This document shows, piece after piece, positions 18,329 to 26,639 of a DNA stretch of 39,183 bases (within the stretch, counting starts at the first letter, position 1; the number at the start of each line of letters is the position of its first letter). Position numbers and translations under genes: made by a program. The stretch covers positions 74,068 to 113,250 of the forward strand of contig CAIODY010000115.1 in the NCBI GenBank assembly GCA_903857255.1, written 5' to 3'. The DNA comes from an uncultured bacterium (GTDB lineage Bacteria > Bacteroidota > Bacteroidia > Chitinophagales > CAIODY01). The notes beneath the pieces were generated by a model, which worked only from the letters and a program-made list of their open reading frames with translations, searched no databases and was not told the DNA's origin.

Positions 18329-18985
18329 TTAAGCAATTTTTGCTAAAACGGTTTGATTTCCTTTAACAACTTGGTTTAATTGTACATCTACCTTCGTGCC
18401 AATCGGAAGAAAAATATCTACACGGCTACCAAACTTAATAAAGCCGAAATCAGCACCATGTTGCACTTTGTCACCTGGTTTTACATAGCAAATAATTCGC
18501 TTAGCTAAAGCACCAGCAATTTGTCGTAATAAAATTTCTGTTCTTCCATTGCTGAAAACTACTGTGTTACGTTCGTTTTCGGTAGATGATTTTGGATGCC
18601 AAGCCACTAAATATTTTCCTGGATGATATTTTACATACTTCACTTCTCCACCAATTGAACAGCGGTTTACATGCACATTTGCAGGCGACATGAAAACTGA
18701 AATTTGTAATCTTTTATCTTTAAAATATTCAGGCTCTTCTACTTCTTCAATCACTACCACTTTCCCATCGCAAGGCGATAAAACACAGTTGACATCTACC
18801 ACCACTGGGCGTTTTGGGTTGCGAAAGAAAGAGGAGATGGCTAAAAAAACAATTAGTAAAACAACGGATGCCGCAATTATTATGGTATTGTTGCTTACTA
18901 ATTTTATCAGCAATAAATCAATGGCTAAGCAAACAATAAATAATCCAGCCACTTCTTTTCTGCCTTCTTTATGAATATAACTCAT
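18329..18985 (-). CDS. psd: Phosphatidylserine decarboxylase, short (archaeal-type) form
   Basis: Makes phosphatidylethanolamine from phosphatidylserine at the inner membrane. 218 residues, as in the short Psd group. Two N-terminal membrane helices (about 12-52) are followed by FFRNPKRPV, LSPCDGKVVVIEEV, FMSPANVHVNRCSIGGEV and YHPGKYLVAWHPKSSTENERN. The self-cleavage site that yields the pyruvoyl group is the Gly-Ser in GFIKFGSRVDIFLP (the family usually has LGST or FGSR here). No pssA gene is adjacent in this window. Confidence 0.92.
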   Translation of the reverse strand: MSYIHKEGRKEVAGLFIVCLAIDLLLIKLVSNNTIIIAASVVLLIVFLAISSFFRNPKRPVVVDVNCVLSPCDGKVVVIEEVEEPEYFKDKRLQISVFMSPANVHVNRCSIGGEVKYVKYHPGKYLVAWHPKSSTENERNTVVFSNGRTEILLRQIAGALAKRIICYVKPGDKVQHGADFGFIKFGSRVDIFLPIGTKVDVQLNQVVKGNQTVLAKIA

Positions 18986-19055
18986 GGTAAAAATTTTAGC
19001 AAAAGTAGGTTTTAAAATTTAATGTAGTGAATGCAATTGCTGCATCAATTTTACT

Positions 19056-20144
19056 TTAATTATTTCTTTTTGAAGCATCATTATCAGCAAAAGAAATGTT
19101 TTCGGTTTTTAAAATTTTGATAACCGAAAAATTAATTTGCTGCTTGATTTGGTTGAATGTTTTAATGTCGGTTTGTTGCACCAAAAACACAATTTGAATC
19201 TCTAACGAAAACGCATTGATGGAATTAAATAGCACTGAAAATTCACTGTCAATCAATGTTTCAGAGCTTAATGAAACTTTTATTTTTTCCATTGCCGCAT
19301 TCATTTGTTCGGCTGATGTGTTTTGATTGAGTTGTAATTTTATTTCCACCCGGCGATGTGTTCGCTCTGTAATATTATCCAAAAATGAATCTACAATTTG
19401 TTTATTGGGCACAGTAACAAAAGTTTTATTTTCGGTTCTGATTCTTGTGCTTCTGAAACCCACACGTTCAACAACACCAGTAACACTTCCCACTTGTACT
19501 TGGTCGCCAACATGAAATGGTTTATCAATAAAAATAGTAAACGAACCAAGCAAATTTTCTAAACTTTCTTTAGCAGCTAATGCCACGGCTAATCCGCCAA
19601 TACCAATACCAGCCAATATTCCAGCCACATTCACTTTGTAAATCAAGCTCAACATCATGGCAATTGAAATGATACCGATGATAACCTTTGCGCTGTCTTT
19701 TACAAACGGAACAATTTGTTCATCAACACCTTTTTCGTGGTTAGAATATTTGATGTGAAAAACATAACTCAAAAAATCAATGATGCGTAGCACTACCCAT
19801 GTAATAGCAATTGCACCAACGGTTTTCATCAATTTATTCAACACACTTTTCAAATGTAAATCTTCATTGCCCAACTCAAGCGATGAAGGATAATGTAAAG
19901 TTTTGAATGCTAAATAAACGGTGATGAACAAAATTAAAAACTCCATTGGCTTACTTAATAAAGCAACGAATTTTTTGCCCTCGTTTTCAGTGGAAAATTT
20001 TCGAAATGGTTGATATAAAAGCGTTCCAAGGATATTTGAAATATATTTCTTCACTAAATAAGTGAGCAATACGAGCAAAATAAATTTGCCCCATCGCTCA
20101 ACTGTGTTATCCCAAAATAAAAGATTTAAAAAGTCGTGCATCAT
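19056..20144 (-). CDS. Mechanosensitive ion channel, MscS family
   Basis: 362 residues. Membrane helices occupy roughly residues 18-190. The pore helix and following beta domain are visible as VAGILAGIGIGGLAVALAAKESLENLLGSFTIFIDKPFHVGDQVQ, including the Gly/Ala-rich pore motif, then GVVERVGFRSTRIRTENKTFVTVPN, the MscS signature. It opens under membrane tension to release solutes. The start is one of two adjacent ATGs (20144 or 20141). Transcribed divergently from the trans-sulfuration enzyme gene. Confidence 0.93.
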   Translation of the reverse strand: MMHDFLNLLFWDNTVERWGKFILLVLLTYLVKKYISNILGTLLYQPFRKFSTENEGKKFVALLSKPMEFLILFITVYLAFKTLHYPSSLELGNEDLHLKSVLNKLMKTVGAIAITWVVLRIIDFLSYVFHIKYSNHEKGVDEQIVPFVKDSAKVIIGIISIAMMLSLIYKVNVAGILAGIGIGGLAVALAAKESLENLLGSFTIFIDKPFHVGDQVQVGSVTGVVERVGFRSTRIRTENKTFVTVPNKQIVDSFLDNITERTHRRVEIKLQLNQNTSAEQMNAAMEKIKVSLSSETLIDSEFSVLFNSINAFSLEIQIVFLVQQTDIKTFNQIKQQINFSVIKILKTENISFADNDASKRNN

Positions 20145-20187
20145 TATTAATTAACGCTCAAAAATACTTTATTCATCGCAATAACTT

Positions 20188-20221
20188 TTGCTAAAAATGA
20201 ATTTGCCTAAAGCTACCTTTG
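20188..20221 (+). promoter_or_regulatory. Promoter of the trans-sulfuration enzyme gene
   Basis: TAccTTTG at 20214-20221 with TTG at 20188-20190 (23-base spacer). RNA would start near 20226, which leaves about 13 bases before the ATG at 20239 and excludes the upstream in-frame ATG at 20197. Confidence 0.55.
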
Positions 20222-20238
20222 TCACTCAAATTTATTTT

Positions 20239-21435
20239 ATGAGCAAGTCATTGCATATCGAAAGCCTTTGTGTGAAAGCAGGTGAATATCCTGAACATAG
20301 CCATATTCTGCCCATTTATCCTACATCAACATACACATTTGATGATGCAGAACAAGGTGCAGCAATTCTGAGTAATCAGCAAAAAGGATATGTGTATAGC
20401 CGATTTGAAAATCCAACAAGCGATGCTGTGGCAGAAAAAATTGCAGCGTTAGAGGGTTTTGGTCTGAATATGCCGTTGCAAGCGTATCTCACGGCTTCGG
20501 GCATGGGTGCAGTAACGGTGATGATGATGTCATTATTAAAACAAGGGCAAAAAGTTTTAACGCATTATTCGCTGTATGGCGGCACCGAAGAGTGGTTGAT
20601 GCGATTTTTACCAAAGCTAAATGTAGAAGCAGTTGTAATAAATTTTGACGACTTAAATAAAGTAGAAGAAATTTTGAAACACGATAACTCAATTGGTTTG
20701 ATTCATCTCGAAACGCCTGCCAATCCTACATTGCAGTGTGTTGACATCAAAGCTGTTTGTGCATTGGCAAAGAAATATAACGTGAAAGTGAGCGTTGATA
20801 ATACTTTCGCAACACCAATTTTGCAACAACCATTTGCAATGGGTGCTGATTTAGTTTTTCATTCCGTTACAAAATATCTCAACGGACATGGAACAACAAT
20901 TGGTGGTGTGGTGATTGGAAATGATATTGAATTTATGAATTCTGTTTTCCGAAAAACTTATCGTTTGATGGGTGCTAATAGCAATCCGTTTGATGCTTGG
21001 TTGGTGATGAATGGCTTGAAAACACTATCGTTGCGGATGGAACGCCATTGCGAAAATGCAAAAAAAGTTGCTGGTTTTTTAATTACACAAAATGCAATTT
21101 CAAAAGTAAATTATTTAGGATTAACTGAACATCCCAATCATCAATTAGCCAAGCAGCAAATGAAGAATTTTGGAGGCATGATTTCGTTTGATTTGAAAGG
21201 AGGCATTGATGCTGGCAGAAAATTTATCAATGCTTTACAACTTTGTGTGAAAGCAGTTTCGTTGGGCACTGTCGATACTTTGGTGTCGCATCCAGCTTCG
21301 ATGACGCATGTGAACATACCTGCTGAAGAACGCATGAAATATGGCATTACAGATGGTTTGATTCGTGTAAGCGTTGGTTTAGAACATGCCGATGATATTA
21401 TCAACGATTTTGAAATGGCGTTGAGTAAAATTTAG
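20239..21435 (+). CDS. PLP-dependent trans-sulfuration enzyme (cystathionine/methionine gamma-lyase or synthase family)
   Basis: 398 residues from the ATG at 20239; the frame reads up to 20188 but a promoter lies inside that stretch. Cys/Met metabolism family: IYPTSTYTFDD, YSRFENPTSDAVAEKIAALEG, ASGMGAVTVMMMSLLKQG, LETPANPTLQCVDI, and HSVTKYLNGHG with the PLP Lys. At the position where methionine gamma-lyases carry a special Cys, the text reads YSLYGGTEE, so Gly is present and a typical methionine gamma-lyase is less likely. Reaction not settled: gamma-lyase, gamma-synthase or sulfhydrylase all remain possible. Confidence 0.88.
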   Translation: MSKSLHIESLCVKAGEYPEHSHILPIYPTSTYTFDDAEQGAAILSNQQKGYVYSRFENPTSDAVAEKIAALEGFGLNMPLQAYLTASGMGAVTVMMMSLLKQGQKVLTHYSLYGGTEEWLMRFLPKLNVEAVVINFDDLNKVEEILKHDNSIGLIHLETPANPTLQCVDIKAVCALAKKYNVKVSVDNTFATPILQQPFAMGADLVFHSVTKYLNGHGTTIGGVVIGNDIEFMNSVFRKTYRLMGANSNPFDAWLVMNGLKTLSLRMERHCENAKKVAGFLITQNAISKVNYLGLTEHPNHQLAKQQMKNFGGMISFDLKGGIDAGRKFINALQLCVKAVSLGTVDTLVSHPASMTHVNIPAEERMKYGITDGLIRVSVGLEHADDIINDFEMALSKI

Positions 21436-21446
21436 AGAATCAGGAA

Positions 21447-22277
21447 TTATTTTTTGAATTCTAAAATTGCTTCCACTGCTTCATGGTCTGATGGATAGTA
21501 AGTTCCATCATTATCATCAATAATTTTGTAGGCACTACAACTGAAATTTTTATCAGAAAAAATGAAATCAATTCGTTTGCAAATTTCACTTTTTACTTCA
21601 AAGCCTGTGAATGTACATTCTTTGTTAGAATGCTTCAAATAGTTGTCAAATAAAGGATGTACGCTGTTTGATGTAATGATTTGATAAGTACTGCTATTGG
21701 GTTCGCTATTCAAATCGCCAGTAAAAATTACTGGCGATTTGTCGGCAATTTTTTTTATTTTTTCGAGAATTAATTTTGCACTTTCTTTTCTTGCCACTTC
21801 ACCTTGATGGTCGAAATGTGTGTTGAACACAAAAAATATTTTGCCATTTTTTTGGGATTTTATTTTGGCATAAGTGCAAATGCGAACGCAAGCTGCGTCC
21901 CAGCCTCTACTGCCTGCTAAATCAGGTGTTGGAGATAACCAAAAATTGCCTGACGACTCTAATTTGAATAAATTTTTTCTAAAAAAAATCGCTGAATATT
22001 CTCCTTTTTCTTTGCCATCATCTCTTCCAACGCCTACATAAAAATAATCAGGTAACATAGTTTGCAAATCGTTCACTTGGTTGTTCAAGCCCTCTTGAAT
22101 GCAAAGCACATCAGGCGAATAGTGATGCAACAAAGAATCAACTTTATTTTTTCTTTTTTCCCATTGATTAATTCCATCGCCGGCATTATCATAACGAAGA
22201 TTATAAGTAATCACTTTCAAACTACCAGCAAATAAATTGTTGAAACAAAAAATAAACAACAATAAAAAGTAGCGCAT
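21447..22277 (-). CDS. Secreted endonuclease/exonuclease/phosphatase-family hydrolase
   Basis: 276 residues with signal peptide (MRYFLLLFIFCFNNLFAG). EEP fold motifs: VITYNLRYDNAGDG (metal Asn), VLCIQEGL (metal Glu), FNTHFDHQG, FTGDLNSEPNSSTY (D-x-N pair) and YPSDHEAVEAIL (catalytic SDH). Such exported members act on phosphodiesters or phosphomonoesters of nucleic acids, inositol or sphingolipids; the substrate is not evident. Converges with the trans-sulfuration gene with 11 bases between. Confidence 0.9.
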   Translation of the reverse strand: MRYFLLLFIFCFNNLFAGSLKVITYNLRYDNAGDGINQWEKRKNKVDSLLHHYSPDVLCIQEGLNNQVNDLQTMLPDYFYVGVGRDDGKEKGEYSAIFFRKNLFKLESSGNFWLSPTPDLAGSRGWDAACVRICTYAKIKSQKNGKIFFVFNTHFDHQGEVARKESAKLILEKIKKIADKSPVIFTGDLNSEPNSSTYQIITSNSVHPLFDNYLKHSNKECTFTGFEVKSEICKRIDFIFSDKNFSCSAYKIIDDNDGTYYPSDHEAVEAILEFKK

Positions 22278-22310
22278 AAAATTTGTTTTGGAGTAGTAAG
22301 ATAAAAAAAA

Positions 22311-22338
22311 AGCTGAACTTTTTGAGTTCAGCCTTTTT
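22311..22338 (-). terminator. Terminator of the Lys/Ala repeat peptide gene
   Basis: Arms GCTGAACT (22312-22319) and AGTTCAGC (22325-22332) are flanked by an A tract on the left and a T tract on the right. On the minus strand the left A tract becomes the T run, 27 bases after the stop of the 62-aa gene. Confidence 0.85.
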
Positions 22339-22358
22339 TAATTTGGTACTAAAAAAGA

Positions 22359-22547
22359 TTATTTTTTAGAAGCAGCAGCTGGTTTAGCTTCAGCTTTAGT
22401 TGCTTTAGCTTCAGCTTTTGGAGCAGCTTTAGTTGCAGCTTTAGCTTCAGCTTTTGGAGCTGGTTTAGCTTCTTTTGCACCTTGAGCAGAAACGTTCATT
22501 GCGATTGCAGCAACTGCGATTGCAGACATTAAAATTACTTTTTTCAT
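22359..22547 (-). CDS. Small secreted Lys/Ala-rich repeat protein
   Basis: 62 residues. Signal peptide MKKVILMSAIAVAAIAMNVSAQ, then a low-complexity tail made almost only of Ala, Lys, Glu and Pro, with repeats of the type KAEAKPA / KAAPKAEAKAT. The positively charged extended chain could bind the cell wall, nucleic acid or LPS, but nothing shows which. A TACCTTCG box (22591-22598 on the plus axis, read on the minus strand) may be its -7 element. Its design (MKKV start, small, own terminator) parallels the Cys-rich peptide at 18089-18283. Confidence 0.75.
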   Translation of the reverse strand: MKKVILMSAIAVAAIAMNVSAQGAKEAKPAPKAEAKAATKAAPKAEAKATKAEAKPAAASKK

Positions 22548-22656
22548 TTGTAAAAATTGTTTTGAATTGTTATTAATTAATACGGCGAAGGTAAGAATTT
22601 TTTAACGCTCGTTAAATTATTGTGAAATAATTTACAAATTCATTCCTCTGTAAGCT

Positions 22657-23109
22657 CTACTCCTTATTTTTTGTATCCAACCAAATAGTTACTGGTCCAT
22701 CGTTTACTAATTCAATTTTCATATCGGCTCCAAATGTGCCTGTGGCAATGGTTTTACCAAGATTAATTTCAAGCGCAGAAATAAATTTTTCGTAAATCGG
22801 AATGGCAAAATCGGGTTTTGCAGCTTCGATAAAACTTGGGCGATTGCTTCCTTTGGTTTGTGCAAATAGTGTAAACTGGCTTACTACAAGCATTTCAGCA
22901 CCAATATCTTTTACCGATAAATTCATCTTTCCGTTTTCATCACTAAAAATTCGGAGCTTACAAATTTTATCGGCAAGCCATTTTACATCTTCCTCATTAT
23001 CATCATTTCCAATACCAACAAACACCAACAAACCTTTGTTGATACTGCTTTTTAAATTGTTTTCAATAAAAACATTTGCTTTTGAAACACGTTGAATTAA
23101 TGCTCTCAT
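22657..23109 (-). CDS. dtd: D-aminoacyl-tRNA deacylase
   Basis: Removes D-amino acids (and Gly from tRNA-Ala) from mischarged tRNA. 150 residues, standard length. Motifs: MRALIQRVSKANV start, LLVFVGIG, SQFTLFAQTKGSNRPSF (active-site SQFTL), GTFGADMKIELVNDGPVT (the NxGPVT motif with cross-subunit Gly-Pro). Single gene between the repeat peptide and the ECF sigma gene. Confidence 0.97.
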   Translation of the reverse strand: MRALIQRVSKANVFIENNLKSSINKGLLVFVGIGNDDNEEDVKWLADKICKLRIFSDENGKMNLSVKDIGAEMLVVSQFTLFAQTKGSNRPSFIEAAKPDFAIPIYEKFISALEINLGKTIATGTFGADMKIELVNDGPVTIWLDTKNKE

Positions 23110-23183
23110 TTATACGCTTTTAAAATTCAAACATAAAGTTAATCGAAAAACATTCGTGCATTAGTGGCAAAAAACATTTAAAA

Positions 23184-23753
23184 TTGCATTCGCAAAATCA
23201 ACAACTTCTGCCAACCACTAAAAAAATATTTACCGAAGATGAATTGGTTGCTCAACTAAAAATGGGCAACGAAAAAGCGTTTAATTATTTGTATGATAAT
23301 TACTCGAAAGCCTTATTTGCTGTGGTTTTTCAGTTGTTACAAAATCAAATTTTGGCTGAAGATGTATTACAAGAATCGTTTGTAAAAATTTGGAAAAACA
23401 TAGCCCAATACGATAAACAAAAAGGAACTTTATTTACATGGATGTTGAATGTGTGTCGCAATCAAGCCATTGATGCAACTCGGAGTAAAGGTTTTAAAAA
23501 TGCACAACAAAACCAAACGATTGAAAACAACGTAAATGTGTGGAGTAAAAGTGTAGATAGTTTTAAACCCGAAAATATTGGCTTGCTAAAATTACAGGAT
23601 AAATTGAAACCCGAATATCGCGAAGTGATTGATTTAGTTTATTACAAAGGCTTTTCGCAAAGCGATGCAGCAGAGTGGTTGAAGATTCCGATTGGAACGG
23701 TAAAAACCAGATGCAGAGCAGCTTTGATAGAGTTAAGAAAATATTTCGATTAA
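23184..23753 (+). CDS. RNA polymerase ECF-type sigma factor
   Basis: 189 residues from a TTG at 23184. There is no ATG before residue 27, which is already inside region 2, so the TTG is the best start but not certain. Region 2: AFNYLYDNYSKALFAVVFQLL, EDVLQESFVKIWKNIAQYD, GTLFTWMLNVCRNQAIDATR. Region 4: LKPEYREVIDLVYYKGFSQSDAAEWLKIPIGTVKTRCRAAL with a clear helix-turn-helix. The next gene starts 5 bases after the stop and encodes a membrane anti-sigma factor, as usual for ECF pairs. Confidence 0.94.
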   Translation: MHSQNQQLLPTTKKIFTEDELVAQLKMGNEKAFNYLYDNYSKALFAVVFQLLQNQILAEDVLQESFVKIWKNIAQYDKQKGTLFTWMLNVCRNQAIDATRSKGFKNAQQNQTIENNVNVWSKSVDSFKPENIGLLKLQDKLKPEYREVIDLVYYKGFSQSDAAEWLKIPIGTVKTRCRAALIELRKYFD

Positions 23754-23758
23754 CAAAA

Positions 23759-24547
23759 ATGACACCAAAAGAATTAATAGAAAGTGGCAATTTAGAACTG
23801 TTCGTTGCAGGAAATCTCAACGAAGCAGATACCCATTTGGTGTATGAAGCCATGCAATCATTTCCCGAGGTAAAAAAAGAAATTGAGCGAATAGAACAGG
23901 CTATGATAGAGGCTTTAGAGCATGAAAACAAAATTCCTTCATCGGTTGTAAAAGAAAATATTTTGAAGGAATTGAACTTAACCAACCACAATATTTTGGA
24001 ATTAACACCCAAGAAAAAATCTTTCTTTTGGCAATATTCAGCCGCCGCAATGCTACTATTATTAATAGGTGCAGGGTTTTTGGTGAGCAACTTAATGAAG
24101 CAACGAAGCGATTTGCATGCATCACTTTTTCAAATAAAAAGTGATGACGAACAATTGAAATGGCAAAATGAAAATTTGCAAAAAAGTGTAGCAAAAGATT
24201 TTGCTGATTTAACAATTTTCCGTTCGCATGATTACAAAAGAATAGCATTAACAAGTGTTTCGGGCGAACATAAAATGGTTTGTGTGTATTGGAATGCAGT
24301 TACGCATCAAGTTTATTTAGATAATTGCGGTTTGCAAAATCCTGGCGAAGGAAAAGTTTATCAGTTGTGGGCAATGAAAGATGGCAAACCTATTAATGCT
24401 GGTGTGTTTGATAAAAATACTTTTAACAATGGTCTGCAAGCCATGAAAGCAATTGACACGGCACAAGCATTTGCGGTAACCATCGAAAATACAGGTGGTG
24501 CAAGCATTCCAACGCTTTCAACCATGCAAGTGTTGGGTAAAATTTGA
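23759..24547 (+). CDS. Anti-sigma factor, RskA-like
   Basis: 262 residues from the ATG at 23759. Cytoplasmic N-terminal part (about 1-85; ELIESGNLELFVAGNLNEADTHLVYEAM) with the anti-sigma helical layout but no zinc-binding HxxxCxxC motif. One membrane helix at about 90-112 (AAAMLLLLIGAGFLVS), a short coiled-coil-like stretch (LKWQNENLQKSVAKD), then a periplasmic RskA C-terminal domain (VYWNAVTHQVYLDNCGL, GKVYQLWAMKDGKPINAGVFD). It should hold the upstream sigma factor at the membrane. An ATG at 23675 in this frame lies inside the sigma gene and is rejected. Confidence 0.9.
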   Translation: MTPKELIESGNLELFVAGNLNEADTHLVYEAMQSFPEVKKEIERIEQAMIEALEHENKIPSSVVKENILKELNLTNHNILELTPKKKSFFWQYSAAAMLLLLIGAGFLVSNLMKQRSDLHASLFQIKSDDEQLKWQNENLQKSVAKDFADLTIFRSHDYKRIALTSVSGEHKMVCVYWNAVTHQVYLDNCGLQNPGEGKVYQLWAMKDGKPINAGVFDKNTFNNGLQAMKAIDTAQAFAVTIENTGGASIPTLSTMQVLGKI

Positions 24548-24594
24548 TTTTATTTTCGTTTCAATTTTATTTATTTTTGCTAAAACAATTTTTT

Positions 24595-24837
24595 ATGCAA
24601 GCCGAAAATATTTTACTCAATCGCATCACCATCAATCCCAAAGTGATGGTTGGAAAACCTGTTGTAAGAGGCATGAGAATTACTGTTGAGCAAGTTTTAA
24701 AATCGTTGGCTGCTGGAATTTCTTTTGATGAATTACAACAAGATTATCCGTTTTTAGAGCAGGAAGATATTGCTGCTTGTTTGCTTTATGCTTCCAATTT
24801 AGTTGGCGAAGAAACGGTTCATTCCATTGCTATTTAA
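24595..24837 (+). CDS. DUF433-family antitoxin
   Basis: 80 residues from the ATG at 24595 (a longer in-frame ATG at 24544 is inside the anti-sigma gene end). The segment LLNRITINPKVMVGKPVVRGMRITVEQVLKSLAAGISFDELQQDYPFLEQEDIAACLLYA is the complete DUF433 domain, a winged-helix-like DNA-binding fold of VapB-type antitoxins. A TATTTTTG -7 box at 24572-24579 can start RNA near 24585. The toxin gene begins one base after its stop. Expected to neutralise the PIN-like toxin and repress this promoter. Confidence 0.9.
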   Translation: MQAENILLNRITINPKVMVGKPVVRGMRITVEQVLKSLAAGISFDELQQDYPFLEQEDIAACLLYASNLVGEETVHSIAI

Positions 24838-24838
24838 A

Positions 24839-25192
24839 ATGAAATTTATTGTAGATGCTGGTGTAGGTAAGTTGGTGGAAAACTGGCTGCTGGCTAATTT
24901 GCATGATGTAAAAAGTGTTATTTCCATTAACCCACAAATGGAAGATGCTGCTATTTTAGCATTGGCAAACGAAGAAAACAGAATTGTGATTACAATGGAT
25001 AAGGATTTTGGCGAGTTGATTTTTAACGGCAAACATAGCATGTTTGGTGTATTGCTGTTGCGCTTAGAAGCCGCAACAGGATTGGAAAAATTACACATTG
25101 TGCAAGAAATATTTCAACACCACTCTGCATCATTACCACTTCATTTTTGTGTTTATCAAAATGGAAAATTGAGAGTAAAGAAACTGAAATAA
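24839..25192 (+). CDS. DUF5615-family PIN-like toxin
   Basis: 117 residues from the ATG at 24839. MKFIVDAGVGKLVENWLLAN holds the first acidic residue (FIVDAG), the middle has EDAAILALANEENRIVITMDKDFGELIF (family motif D-x-D-F), and the end is a short beta strand set. This is the DUF5615 / PIN-like layout, putative ribonuclease toxins almost always paired with DUF433 as here. The first motif reads VDAGVG, where the family usually has DANL or similar, so one substrate-binding residue differs from the usual pattern. Chromosomal type II toxin-antitoxin pair. Confidence 0.87.
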   Translation: MKFIVDAGVGKLVENWLLANLHDVKSVISINPQMEDAAILALANEENRIVITMDKDFGELIFNGKHSMFGVLLLRLEAATGLEKLHIVQEIFQHHSASLPLHFCVYQNGKLRVKKLK

Positions 25193-25324
25193 TTGTGTTT
25201 CTGATTTTCACTTTTCTTTTCTCTATTTTTGTCGAAATTATTTTGATTGAAAATATTTCATTCTTGCTCAAACATAGATGAATGCTGTGTTTTCATTCAC
25301 CATTGACAATTTACAATTCATCTC

Positions 25325-26620
25325 ATGTATCCAAATCTCTCTTATTTTTTCAACGATTTATTCGGTGGTCATTTGCCAGATTTTTTAAGCAAATTATTGC
25401 AAGTGTTCAACACATTTGGGGTGATGTTGGCATTATCTTTTTTGGCTGCGGTTTACATTTTGAAAAAGGGATTGCAAGAAAAAGAAGCAGCAGGAATTTT
25501 GAAACCATTATTGCGAAAGCAAATTATTGGCAAACCAGCATCGGCTATGGAACTGGCTTTCAATGGTATCATCGGTTTTGCATTGGGCTATAAATTGGGT
25601 TTGCTGATTACTGACTTTAACAACACCACCGCCGATATTCAAGCCGCAGTTTTTTCATCAAAAGGAAATTTTATTACCGCCATAATTTTAGCAGCGTTGA
25701 TGATATATTGGGTTTTTGCCGAAAAGAAAAAACAACAATTAGCCGAACCTAAAGAAGAAAATATTTTGTTGAAACCAAAAGATTGGGTGGGCGAAATCTT
25801 TATCCGTGCTGCGATTGGCGGCGTAATTGGCGCAAAACTATTTGATTGTTTTGAAAACTGGAGTGCTTTTATTGCCGACCCAATTGGCATGTTATTTAGT
25901 GGCGCAGGTTTAACTTTTTATGGCGGTTTGATTGTGGGCGCAGGCGCAGTGGGCTTTTGGGTAATTAAAAACAAAATTTCGTTTCATCGTATGGCTGATA
26001 TTATTGCGCCATCGCTAATGATTGCTTATGCTGTAGGTCGCATGGGATGCCAGTTTGCAGGCGATGGCGATTGGGGAATTTTTAACACCGCTTACGCCGT
26101 AAATGAAAATTCAAAAGTGATTGTAGCCAATTCGCCGAATGATTTTCACACTACATTTCAAACGCAAACCAATTTTTTCAACAATCATTTTGGCGACACA
26201 ACTCAAGCCCCACATGCGTTTTTCAAGGGTCCAAGTTTTTTACCCAATTGGTTATTTGCATACAACTATCCGCACAATGTGGGCAACGAAGGTGTGATGA
26301 TGAAAGACTGTATTGGCGGCAAATACTGCTCTGTATTGCCTTTGCCAGTTTTTCCAACACCACTCTATGAAATTTTGATGTGCTTGTTTTTGTTTTTTGT
26401 GATTTGGAAATTGCGCCATCGATTTAAATACCCAGGCCAAGTGATGGCATTTTACATGATTGTAAATGGCATCGAAAGATTTTTGATTGAATTAATTAGA
26501 GTGAATAGTACCTATTATATTTTTGGCATTCACCCTACACAAGCCGAAATTATAGCATTGATGCTGGTTTTGGGCGGAGTAATTTATTTTTATTTAACAA
26601 GTAGAATGAAGTTAAATTAG
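25325..26620 (+). CDS. lgt: Prolipoprotein diacylglyceryl transferase, extended form
   Basis: Transfers diacylglycerol from phosphatidylglycerol to the lipobox Cys of prelipoproteins in the inner membrane. 431 residues against about 260-290 in E. coli; the extra length is an N-terminal extension (about 1-140, additional helices) and a periplasmic loop. The diagnostic Lgt motif is YAVGRMGCQFAGDGDWG, and the C-terminal signature is NGIERFLIELIRVN. The extended form is usual in Bacteroidota. It converges on hemE with a 19-base gap. Consistent with the several lipoproteins in the window. Confidence 0.93.
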   Translation: MYPNLSYFFNDLFGGHLPDFLSKLLQVFNTFGVMLALSFLAAVYILKKGLQEKEAAGILKPLLRKQIIGKPASAMELAFNGIIGFALGYKLGLLITDFNNTTADIQAAVFSSKGNFITAIILAALMIYWVFAEKKKQQLAEPKEENILLKPKDWVGEIFIRAAIGGVIGAKLFDCFENWSAFIADPIGMLFSGAGLTFYGGLIVGAGAVGFWVIKNKISFHRMADIIAPSLMIAYAVGRMGCQFAGDGDWGIFNTAYAVNENSKVIVANSPNDFHTTFQTQTNFFNNHFGDTTQAPHAFFKGPSFLPNWLFAYNYPHNVGNEGVMMKDCIGGKYCSVLPLPVFPTPLYEILMCLFLFFVIWKLRHRFKYPGQVMAFYMIVNGIERFLIELIRVNSTYYIFGIHPTQAEIIALMLVLGGVIYFYLTSRMKLN

Positions 26621-26639
26621 GGTATTCGAAATTATTTTT

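Noticed and set aside
20145-20238. SAM riboswitch upstream of the trans-sulfuration enzyme
   Set aside because: The space after the promoter is about 13 bases, too short for a riboswitch, and no such fold is visible.
24544-24594. N-terminal extension of the DUF433 gene to 24544
   Set aside because: It overlaps the anti-sigma stop and a -7 promoter box at 24572-24579; the domain begins only at the 24595 ATG.
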